Below are positions 27,669-34,797 of a stretch of 64,000 bases of DNA, piece by piece; the stretch's first letter is position 1, and the number at the start of each line of letters is the position of its first letter. The notes under the pieces were generated by a model, which was given only the letters and a program-made list of their open reading frames with translations, was not told where the DNA came from and did no database searches. The translations under genes and the position numbers were made by a program. The DNA is from Iodobacter ciconiae (lineage in GTDB: Bacteria > Pseudomonadota > Gammaproteobacteria > Burkholderiales > Chitinibacteraceae), in contig NZ_CP034433.1 of NCBI RefSeq assembly GCF_003952345.1, positions 2,852,001-2,916,000 of the forward strand, in the 5' to 3' direction.

Positions 27669-28304
27669 ATGAAAATTGCAGTCGTCGATTATGGAATGGG
27701 CAATTTACGCTCGGTTACCAAGGCTTTAGAACACGTTGCAGGCGATCTGGCAGAAATTATACTGACCGCCAATCCTGCCGAGGTGGCTGCAGCCGATAAA
27801 GTTGTATTCCCCGGCCAGGGCGCTATGCCCGATTGTATGAAAGAGCTCACCGAGCGCGGCTTAAAACAGGCCGTGCTGGATGCGGCTTACAGCAGGCCCT
27901 TTCTGGGAATATGCGTCGGAGCACAGCTTTTGTTTGAGCACAGCGAAGAAGGCGACACTGCTGGCCTTGGCATTTTTAAAGGCAATGTGCGGCGTTTTCC
28001 TAAAATGTTTGACACCCATGGCCAAAAATTAAAAGTGCCGCATATGGGCTGGAATGAAATGTTTAAAGTACATGATCATCCGCTCTGTGCGGGTATCAGC
28101 GATGCAGAGCGCTTTTATTTTGTGCATAGCTATCATTTTCAGCCGGAAGAGGACATTACCGTATTAGAAAGTGCCTATCCTTATCGCTTTGCAGCAGCAG
28201 TAGCAAGGGATAATATTTTTGCAATTCAATGCCATCCTGAAAAAAGCCATCATGCTGGTCTAAGCTTATTAAAGAATTTTGTAAACTGGAATGGCAATAC
28301 CTAA
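27669..28304 (+). CDS. hisH: HisH, imidazole glycerol phosphate synthase glutaminase subunit
   Basis: 211 residues, class I glutamine amidotransferase. The catalytic Cys is at 82 (GICVGAQLLFE), and the His-Glu pair is near the C-terminus (AIQCHPEKSHHAG). The oxyanion-side PGQGAMPDCM and the N-terminal VVDYGMGNLRSV are typical HisH motifs. It feeds ammonia through the HisF barrel to build imidazole glycerol phosphate and AICAR. Its partner hisF lies 1.4 kb downstream. Confidence 0.96.
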   Translation: MKIAVVDYGMGNLRSVTKALEHVAGDLAEIILTANPAEVAAADKVVFPGQGAMPDCMKELTERGLKQAVLDAAYSRPFLGICVGAQLLFEHSEEGDTAGLGIFKGNVRRFPKMFDTHGQKLKVPHMGWNEMFKVHDHPLCAGISDAERFYFVHSYHFQPEEDITVLESAYPYRFAAAVARDNIFAIQCHPEKSHHAGLSLLKNFVNWNGNT

Positions 28305-28524
28305 AAGGCAATAGCATGAAAACGCATTGGAACTACCGCTGTGAAGCCCTAAACACAAGCGTTGATAACCGGTATTCTCAACGTAGCCACGGCCTTTTTA
28401 TCCGGATAATTCTTATGCAGACCAAGCGGCATGCCTGATTTTTTTAGCTGTATGCTGATTTTTAATCTTTTGGCTCAAGCCAAAAAACAATTTTCTTTCC
28501 TCACAAAATAAACCTGACTCCATC

Positions 28525-29265
28525 ATGCTAATTATTCCTGCAATTGATCTAAAAGACGGCCAATGTGTCCGCCTGCGCCAGGGCGAAATGAGCGACGCCA
28601 CTGTATTTTCTGACGACCCGGCCAGTTTTGTAAGCCATTGGTTAGGCCAGGGCGCACGCCGCATGCACCTTGTCGATCTCAATGGTGCATTTGCTGGCAA
28701 ACCCAAAAATTTAGCCGCAGTTAAAAACATTCTTAAAGCGATTAATGGCGAAGTGCCAGTGCAATTGGGCGGAGGAATTCGCAGCTTAGAAACGATCGAA
28801 ATGTATCTAGATGCAGGTATTGATTACGTTATTATCGGCACCGCCGCTATCAAGCAACCAGGCTTTTTACACGAAGCCTGTGATGCTTTCCCCGGCCAGA
28901 TTATTGTGGGGCTGGATGCCAAAGACGGTTTTGTAGCCACCGATGGCTGGGCAAAGATCACCGATCTGAATGTGATTGATCTGGCCAAACGCTTTGAAGG
29001 CTACGGCGTAGAAAGTGTGATTTACACCGATATCGGCCGCGATGGCATGCTCTCCGGTGTGAATATCGAAGCCACGGTAAAGCTGGCCCAGGCACTCACG
29101 ATTCCCGTGATTGCTTCTGGCGGACTCACTAATCTGGACGACATCAGAAAACTGGCCGAAGTAGAATCAGAAGGAATTGAAGGCGTCATTACCGGCCGTG
29201 CCATTTACGAGGGCACGATAGACTTTAAAGCGGCGCAGGAACTGGCCGACGAATTATCTAACTAG
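28525..29265 (+). CDS. hisA: HisA, phosphoribosylformimino-5-aminoimidazole carboxamide ribotide isomerase
   Basis: 246 residues, a (beta/alpha)8 barrel. The catalytic Asp of strand 1 is in [13 protein letters not shown] and the second Asp in [12 protein letters not shown]. Phosphate-binding glycines are in QLGGGIRS and IASGGL, as expected for an internally duplicated half-barrel. It carries out the Amadori rearrangement before HisHF. A gap of 220 bases, in which no gene is seen, lies between hisH and hisA. Confidence 0.97.
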   Translation: MLIIPAIDLKDGQCVRLRQGEMSDATVFSDDPASFVSHWLGQGARRMHLVDLNGAFAGKPKNLAAVKNILKAINGEVPVQLGGGIRSLETIEMYLDAGIDYVIIGTAAIKQPGFLHEACDAFPGQIIVGLDAKDGFVATDGWAKITDLNVIDLAKRFEGYGVESVIYTDIGRDGMLSGVNIEATVKLAQALTIPVIASGGLTNLDDIRKLAEVESEGIEGVITGRAIYEGTIDFKAAQELADELSN

Positions 29266-29331
29266 AGTAAACCGGAAAAACGATGGCAAAGCGCTCCGTT
29301 TTTCTGATGCACCTAAAGCAGCGAGGTGCCC

Positions 29332-29670
29332 ATGTCACAGCCTGAATGGTTTGATTGGGCCCAAAGCGAGCGCAAGGTGAGCGACTATCTGCAAGAGCAG
29401 GATCCGCTGCTTTTTACCGCAATCTGTCAGCTGCTTTTTGATTGCAACCCGATGGTAATCCCGCTGATGACAGAACCTCAGGGCTATGCGCCTGAAGTGG
29501 GTAGTATCTTGCGCATTCTGCCCCAATGCCAATCCGAAGATGACGTCAGAGAAGTGCTGCATAACGTCTTTATTCAGTGGTTCAGTGCTGAATTTGCGGG
29601 TAGCCCTGGTCAATATGGTGAAGCCGCAAATAAGCTATGGGCGCTCTGGGTTAGTCAGCAATCCGAATAA
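29332..29670 (+). CDS. Unknown 112-residue protein within the his operon
   Basis: 112 residues from ATG 29332, which has GAGG six bases upstream (a GTG two codons earlier would leave no spacing). The protein is acidic and rich in Trp and Gln, with no signal peptide or membrane span. The pattern DPLLFTAICQLL, then YAPEVGSILRILPQCQSEDDVREVLHNVF and a final aromatic helix, looks like a small helical protein; a loose likeness to the DUF1871/immunity-type fold is noted but not claimed. It lies between hisA and hisF with 66 and 21 bases of spacing and should be cotranscribed with them. Confidence 0.7.
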   Translation: MSQPEWFDWAQSERKVSDYLQEQDPLLFTAICQLLFDCNPMVIPLMTEPQGYAPEVGSILRILPQCQSEDDVREVLHNVFIQWFSAEFAGSPGQYGEAANKLWALWVSQQSE

Positions 29671-29691
29671 GCCCCCTTTTAAAGAAGCCTT

Positions 29692-30465
29692 ATGTCCCTT
29701 GCTAAACGAATTATTCCCTGTCTTGATGTAACCGCTGGCCGTGTTGTAAAAGGCGTTAACTTTGTGGGCCTGCGCGATGCGGGGGATCCGGTTGAAATTG
29801 CCAAAAAGTACGATGCCCAGGGTGCAGACGAAATTACCTTTTTAGACATCACGGCTTCATCCGATCAGCGCGATATTATTTTGCATGTGATTGAAGAAGT
29901 TGCAGCCCAGGTATTTATTCCGCTGACCGTGGGCGGCGGTGTACGTGTGGTGGATGATATCCGCCGCCTGCTGAACGCCGGTGCCGATAAAGTCAGTATC
30001 AACACCACCGCTGTGACTAATCCGCAAATGGTAAAAGACGCGACAGACCGTTTTGGCAGCCAGGCTATTGTGGTGGCCATCGATGCCAAGCAAGTCAGCC
30101 TGCCGGGCGAGCCCTTGCGCTGGGAAGTATTTACCCATGGGGGGCGCACCGCCACCGGGCTGGACGCCATTGAATGGGCCACCCGCATGCAAATGCTGGG
30201 CGCTGGCGAGATTTTGCTAACCAGCATGGACAGAGACGGCACCAAGATCGGCTTTAATCTGCCGCTCACCCGTGCAGTAAGTGACGCCGTAGATATCCCC
30301 GTGATTGCTTCGGGCGGCGTTGGAAATGTACAACATCTGGTTGACGGTGTTATTCAGGGCCACGCCGATGCCGTGCTGGCAGCAAGTATCTTTCACTTTG
30401 GCGAATGCACGATCCGCCAGGCCAAAGAAGCTATGCGGGCAGCAGGGATTGAGGTGCGTTTATGA
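29692..30465 (+). CDS. hisF: HisF, imidazole glycerol phosphate synthase cyclase subunit
   Basis: 257 residues, (beta/alpha)8 barrel paired with HisH. The catalytic Asp of strand 1 is in [17 protein letters not shown], and the second Asp in VVAIDAKQV. Phosphate-binding loops [10 protein letters not shown] and IASGGVGN are intact, as is [12 protein letters not shown]. The start ATG follows an AAAGAAG-type site. The end overlaps hisI by four bases (ATGA). Confidence 0.97.
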   Translation: MSLAKRIIPCLDVTAGRVVKGVNFVGLRDAGDPVEIAKKYDAQGADEITFLDITASSDQRDIILHVIEEVAAQVFIPLTVGGGVRVVDDIRRLLNAGADKVSINTTAVTNPQMVKDATDRFGSQAIVVAIDAKQVSLPGEPLRWEVFTHGGRTATGLDAIEWATRMQMLGAGEILLTSMDRDGTKIGFNLPLTRAVSDAVDIPVIASGGVGNVQHLVDGVIQGHADAVLAASIFHFGECTIRQAKEAMRAAGIEVRL

Positions 30466-30851
30466 GCTGGCTGGATGAAATAAAGTGGGACGAAAAAGGG
30501 CTGGTGCCCGTAATTGCCCAAGATAAAGACAGTGGCCGGGTGCTGATGTTTGCCTATGCCAACCGGGAAGCTGTAGCATTAACAGCCGAAAAAAACACCG
30601 CCCATTATTGGACCCGCTCCAGACAAAAGCTCTGGCATAAGGGCGAGGAATCAGGGCATTTTCAGAAAGTATCAGCCATTCAGTTTGATTGCGATGGCGA
30701 TGTGCTGATTTACCAGATCGAGCAAGTAGGTGGTATTGCCTGCCATACTGGTCGAAAAAGCTGTTTCTTTCGGACACTCATCAATAATGAATGGCAAATC
30801 ACGGATGAAGTCATAAAAGATCCGGCAAAGATTTATGGCAACAGCCATTAA
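30462..30851 (+). CDS. hisI: HisI, phosphoribosyl-AMP cyclohydrolase
   Basis: 129 residues, monofunctional (not fused to HisE). The metal-binding motifs are clear: the Asp triad in QFDCDGDVL, cysteines in [15 protein letters not shown], and the N-terminal [20 protein letters not shown]. It opens the purine ring of phosphoribosyl-AMP with Zn2+ and Mg2+, step 3 of the pathway. Start overlaps hisF. Confidence 0.96.
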   Translation: MSWLDEIKWDEKGLVPVIAQDKDSGRVLMFAYANREAVALTAEKNTAHYWTRSRQKLWHKGEESGHFQKVSAIQFDCDGDVLIYQIEQVGGIACHTGRKSCFFRTLINNEWQITDEVIKDPAKIYGNSH

Positions 30852-30860
30852 TTTACATAC

Positions 30861-30899
30861 AAGCAGATCATAGGCAACATGCGCAGCCGTGATCTGCTT
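30861..30899 (+). terminator. Hairpin between hisI and hisE
   Basis: Perfect 10-bp arms AAGCAGATCA / TGATCTGCTT around a 19-base loop, ten bases after the hisI stop, with no T-run. It may reduce transcription into hisE or stabilise the upstream mRNA. TATAAT at 30969-30974 could be a -10 for a hisE promoter, although no clear -35 is seen. Confidence 0.45.
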
Positions 30900-31005
30900 A
30901 AGAGTTGTAAGAATAGACAATCCGCAAGATTTCCGAAGAATCGCCACGTACTTGTAACCTAATAGCAATATAATCGGGTTCTGAATTGACCCAGGGATAT
31001 AGATC

Positions 31006-31332
31006 ATGGTTTCCGCAGACATTCTGGAGCGCTTATCAACCATGCTGGCCGGCAGGCATGGTGCAGATCCATCAAGCTCGTATGTAGCCAGGCTGTTTCA
31101 TAAAGGCACTGACGAAATCTTGAAAAAGGTGGGTGAAGAGGCTGTTGAAACAATTATGGCAGCCAAAGATGGCAATAAGCTGCATCTGGTCCGGGAAGTT
31201 GCTGATCTGTGGTTTCATACCCTGGTATTGCTTGAGCATGCAGGATTAAGCCACGAAGACGTGCTGGCAGAATTAGCACGCCGCGAGGGCATTTCAGGAA
31301 TAGATGAAAAGAACGCCCGTAAGGAGCAATAA
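31006..31332 (+). CDS. hisE: HisE, phosphoribosyl-ATP pyrophosphatase
   Basis: 108 residues, an all-alpha MazG-like enzyme hydrolysing phosphoribosyl-ATP in step 2. The acidic Mg2+ motif is seen as [17 protein letters not shown], and the second as [16 protein letters not shown]. It sits between hisI and the HIT gene with 1 base to the latter. 154 bases separate it from hisI, so it may also have its own promoter. Confidence 0.95.
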   Translation: MVSADILERLSTMLAGRHGADPSSSYVARLFHKGTDEILKKVGEEAVETIMAAKDGNKLHLVREVADLWFHTLVLLEHAGLSHEDVLAELARREGISGIDEKNARKEQ

Positions 31333-31333
31333 A

Positions 31334-31690
31334 GTGAGCGACTGCCTTTTTTGTAAAATTGCAGCGGGTGAAATCCCGGCAAAGACAATTTATGAAGACG
31401 ATGATGTTATCGCCTTTCATGATATTCATCCTGCTGCACCGGTTCACTTTTTATTAGTACCAAAAACACATCTGGATTCTTTAGCACACGCCCAAACCCA
31501 GCATCAGCCCCTGCTTGGCAAAATGATGCTGCTGACGTCAAAACTGGCAGCAGAGCAAGGTTTAAGCGATGGCTATCGAACCATTATTAACACAGGTCAT
31601 GGTGGCGGACAGACTTTCTTTCACCTTCATATGCACATTATTGGCGGTAAAACGCTCTCAACAAATATTTCAGAAATCAGCACGCAATAA
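31334..31690 (+). CDS. hinT: HIT-family (HinT-like) nucleotide hydrolase
   Basis: 118 residues starting with GTG 31334, placed one base after the hisE stop and with AGGAG eight bases upstream; a longer frame from 31304 would run inside hisE. Signature His triad HLHMHI is near the C-terminus ([14 protein letters not shown]), and the N-terminal [20 protein letters not shown] is typical of HinT. The family hydrolyses nucleoside phosphoramidates. Conserved neighbour of hisE and tatA in this group of bacteria. Confidence 0.94.
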   Translation: MSDCLFCKIAAGEIPAKTIYEDDDVIAFHDIHPAAPVHFLLVPKTHLDSLAHAQTQHQPLLGKMMLLTSKLAAEQGLSDGYRTIINTGHGGGQTFFHLHMHIIGGKTLSTNISEISTQ

Positions 31691-31713
31691 GCGCGCTATC
31701 AGGAGATTACATC

Positions 31714-31905
31714 ATGGGTTCATTCAGCATCTGGCACTGGTTAGTTGTATTGGTCATTGTAGTTCTGGTGTTTGGCACAAAAAAACTGGGCAGCATCGGT
31801 AAAGACTTAGGCTCGGCCGTGAAAGGTTTTAAAGATGGTATTAAGGACGGTGAAACACCTGCTGCCAAAACAGAAGATAAACCTGTCGATACTAATAAAT
31901 CTTAA
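31714..31905 (+). CDS. tatA: TatA, twin-arginine translocase subunit
   Basis: 63 residues: a short N-terminal membrane helix ([15 protein letters not shown]), the FGTKKL hinge, an amphipathic helix ([19 protein letters not shown]) and an acidic/polar tail. TatA oligomers form the passage for folded proteins in the inner membrane. A clear AGGAGA site precedes the start. First of the tatABC operon. Confidence 0.95.
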   Translation: MGSFSIWHWLVVLVIVVLVFGTKKLGSIGKDLGSAVKGFKDGIKDGETPAAKTEDKPVDTNKS

Positions 31906-31914
31906 GGCTGGCCC

Positions 31915-32280
31915 GTGTTTGATGTAAGTTTTGGCGAGCTAATTATTATTAGTGCCGTCGCCTTAATCGTCATTGGCCCAGAGAAACTACCTAAAGTCGC
32001 GCGGACTGCAGGTGCTTTGCTGGGCCGTGCGCAGCGCTTTATCTCGACCGTGAAATCAGATTTAGATAAAGAGTTCCAGCTGGCAGAGCTGGCTAAAGTC
32101 GAAGCCGAAATTCGGGCCGAAGCTTCAGCACTCAGCCAGACCATTCACCAGCCCCTGGAAGAAGCAGCCCAGGCCTTGTCGGAGCCCGCTCCAATCCGGG
32201 AGATTGAAGTTGCACCGGCCCCTCGGGACGATACTCTGCCCGCAGCACCTCCTTCAGACTCCAGGCCGGATCGGCGTTAA
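31915..32280 (+). CDS. tatB: TatB, twin-arginine translocase subunit
   Basis: 121 residues, GTG start at 31915, nine bases after tatA. The TatB-type N-terminus FDVSFGELIIISAVALIVIGPEKLPK, with Glu in the membrane segment and the GPEKLP hinge, separates it from TatA. A long amphipathic helix and a Pro/Ala-rich tail follow. With TatC it forms the receptor for twin-arginine signal peptides. Confidence 0.95.
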   Translation: MFDVSFGELIIISAVALIVIGPEKLPKVARTAGALLGRAQRFISTVKSDLDKEFQLAELAKVEAEIRAEASALSQTIHQPLEEAAQALSEPAPIREIEVAPAPRDDTLPAAPPSDSRPDRR

Positions 32281-32283
32281 ACA

Positions 32284-33024
32284 ATGACGGATAACCTCCA
32301 GCCCCTTTTGGTGCATTTAATTGAGCTGCGTACAAGAATCGTACGTATCGCAGCAGTTTTTTTAATTGGATTTATTGCCTGTTTTGCCTTTTCGGAACAG
32401 CTTTATGATCTGATGGTAGCACCGCTTACCCATGTTTTACCTCATCAGAAACTGATCACCATCGGTATTGCTTCACCTTTTGTTTTACAGATCAAAATCG
32501 CCTCTATGGCGGCCTTTATGCTTACGCTACCCCATACCCTCTATCAAATGTGGGGCTTTATTGCACCAGGCCTGTATACCCATGAAAAAAAACTGATCCT
32601 GCCCCTGGTATTCGCCTCCACTCTACTCTTTATGCTGGGCGTTGGTTTTGCCTACTTCCTTGTTTTTGGTGTGGTATTTAAGTTTATTGTTTCAGTAGTA
32701 CCTGCATCGATGCAATGGCTGCCAGATTCGGGCGAGTACCTCGACTTTGCCATAGGCTTGTTTATCTCGTTTGGTATCACATTTGAAGTTCCTATTCTGG
32801 TGATTGTGCTGGTAAGAATGGGCTTTATCAGCATCGCCAAGCTAAAAGAGATCCGCCCCTATGTTATCGTCGGCTCCTTTGTCATCGCAGCCGTTGTGAC
32901 CCCGCCCGATGTTGTATCCCAATGCCTGCTGGCCATTCCGCTCTGGCTGCTTTTTGAAGCAGGAGTACTCGTCGCAGGCTGGATGTACCGCCCTCCTCAG
33001 AAAACCATCGAAAGTGCCCCATGA
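32284..33024 (+). CDS. tatC: TatC, twin-arginine translocase receptor subunit
   Basis: 246 residues, six membrane spans. The conserved first loop HLIELRTRIVRIAAVF and the family motifs LPHTLYQMWGFIAPGLYTHEKK and TPPDVVSQCLLAIPLWLLFE are present, including the Glu used in signal-peptide binding. Start three bases after tatB. The end overlaps the downstream glycosyltransferase gene by four bases (ATGA). Confidence 0.97.
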   Translation: MTDNLQPLLVHLIELRTRIVRIAAVFLIGFIACFAFSEQLYDLMVAPLTHVLPHQKLITIGIASPFVLQIKIASMAAFMLTLPHTLYQMWGFIAPGLYTHEKKLILPLVFASTLLFMLGVGFAYFLVFGVVFKFIVSVVPASMQWLPDSGEYLDFAIGLFISFGITFEVPILVIVLVRMGFISIAKLKEIRPYVIVGSFVIAAVVTPPDVVSQCLLAIPLWLLFEAGVLVAGWMYRPPQKTIESAP

Positions 33025-34754
33025 TTCCGCAACTCCGAATATTTCAGACCCTGCTATTTTTGCTTGCCGCAGTCCCCTGCGGCATTCCCTTTCGCTACCA
33101 GCCCAACCCGGTGTTTCCATCCGAGCTAGCCGCTCTGGTGCTAGCCGTATTAATGGTGCTGACTGCCACCTTGCTTCCCGGCACCAAAAAATCCAGCCCG
33201 CCCTATGCCAGCCTGATCTGGTTCGGTCTGGCGGCAGTGATTGCACTGCAAATCATTCTGATGCCGGTACTGTACTGGTCTGATCGCACCGAGCCGATTC
33301 TCTACGCGCTAACCGCAGCATTTTCGGTATGGGCTCTGGCAAGGGCAACAGAGCATTTTGGCAAGATGCAATTGGCTAGCTATTTTGCCTGGGGCCTGCT
33401 GGCAGGAGCCATTTTCAATTCTGCAGTATCAGTGCAGCAGGTGATTGAGTTGCTGCAAAATGGCCCGCGACTGATCTTTGGCCATTTGGGACAAAAGAAT
33501 TTATATGGCCATTATTTAAGTTGGGGGCTGGCAGCAGCAGCATGGCTTGCTGCCGAAAAAGAGCTGCCTAAAGCCTGGTTCTGGCCTGTCGCCATCTGGC
33601 TGGCACTCGCCATTGCCTGGAGCGGATCACGCTCCCCATTTATGTATGCCGGTGCATGGCTGGTCTTTGGCTCATTATCAGCCTACCTGGGTAAAGACAG
33701 CATACGTCGCTTTGGCTGGCTGCTTGCCATCAGTGCTGCACTGATTATCGTGATGCAATTTGTTGCTCCGTGGATTAACGACATCCTGCAATCACTGCTG
33801 CACGCAAAAAATGAAGTCCCCACCGGGCTGGATCGCCTGGATTCGAATGGCTCCCGCCGCCTGGTAGAATGGCAGAAAGCCTGGATCACCTTCCTGGCTC
33901 ACCCCTGGCTCGGTGTGGGCTGGGCTGCTTATCCGTCACAAAGTATTGCCCTGCAAATCAACCCTGCTTTTGCCATTGTGCAAGAAAGTGTGCTGTTTAC
34001 TCACGCCCATAATTCACTGCTCAATATCATGGCGGAAACAGGTTTGGCAGGTACGCTGATCATGGCTGGCGGTATCCTATGGATGTTTATCGCCCTGCTG
34101 AAACGCGAACATGATCCGGTCAAAATATTTGGTGCCGCACTGGTGATTGTTTCGGTGCTGCATAGCCTGGTTGAATACCCACTCTGGTATTACCACCTGC
34201 TTGGACCCTTTGCTCTGGCGCTGTTCTTTATGCGCTCTGATGCGCCGCGCAGGCTGCAATTCCCGGACTGGGCAGCACGGTTTGGCCTTGGTGCCTACGG
34301 CGTCGCCGCTCTTGCTACGGCTGTTTTTGGCGGTTTGTTATATATCCAGATTTACCCGATTATGGATCCATCTGACAAACCTGCTGACAATGCAGGTCGA
34401 ATTAAAACATTGCAGGAGTTAAAGAAAAATCCGCTGATTGATTTTTACGCAGATTTTGCACTGTCCAATTACATCGTGGCCAGCAGGCAGGATATGCCCT
34501 GGAAACTGCAGATTTTAGACAGGCTCAATCAGGTACGCCCCTACCCAAGCCAGCTTAGCGATCAGGCTATTATGGAGGCGCTGCGCGGCAATACCAGTAA
34601 AGCCCACCAGCTGATGCGCCAGGCCGCATTTTCCTATCCGGAAAGCCTGAATTACTTTAACGAAACCATTCAGGAATTCAAAGAACCGGAAGTGCGTGCA
34701 TTAATCAAAGAAGTCGAAGATGCAGAGCAACTATTTGGAAAAACACACAAATAG
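33021..34754 (+). CDS. PglL/O-antigen-ligase family protein (Wzy_C)
   Basis: 577 residues with about 11-12 membrane spans and a periplasmic C-terminal domain of about 150 residues. Ligase markers are FGHLGQKNLYGHYLSWGLA, the large loop GVGWAAYPSQSIALQ with HAHNSLLNIMAETGLAG (the catalytic-loop His of Wzy_C proteins), and VEYPLWYYHLLGPFAL, as in PglL-type protein O-oligosaccharyltransferases of Neisseriales. The C-terminal part contains helical repeat-like text (TSKAHQLMRQAAFSYPES), also seen in PglL. It transfers lipid-linked glycan to pilin or other periplasmic proteins, or O-antigen to lipid A; PglL is favoured because no O-antigen cluster is adjacent. It overlaps tatC. Confidence 0.85.
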   Translation: MIPQLRIFQTLLFLLAAVPCGIPFRYQPNPVFPSELAALVLAVLMVLTATLLPGTKKSSPPYASLIWFGLAAVIALQIILMPVLYWSDRTEPILYALTAAFSVWALARATEHFGKMQLASYFAWGLLAGAIFNSAVSVQQVIELLQNGPRLIFGHLGQKNLYGHYLSWGLAAAAWLAAEKELPKAWFWPVAIWLALAIAWSGSRSPFMYAGAWLVFGSLSAYLGKDSIRRFGWLLAISAALIIVMQFVAPWINDILQSLLHAKNEVPTGLDRLDSNGSRRLVEWQKAWITFLAHPWLGVGWAAYPSQSIALQINPAFAIVQESVLFTHAHNSLLNIMAETGLAGTLIMAGGILWMFIALLKREHDPVKIFGAALVIVSVLHSLVEYPLWYYHLLGPFALALFFMRSDAPRRLQFPDWAARFGLGAYGVAALATAVFGGLLYIQIYPIMDPSDKPADNAGRIKTLQELKKNPLIDFYADFALSNYIVASRQDMPWKLQILDRLNQVRPYPSQLSDQAIMEALRGNTSKAHQLMRQAAFSYPESLNYFNETIQEFKEPEVRALIKEVEDAEQLFGKTHK

Positions 34755-34797
34755 TTGTCCGCATCAAAATATAAAATAGCGTTCTTCTTAAGCCACA

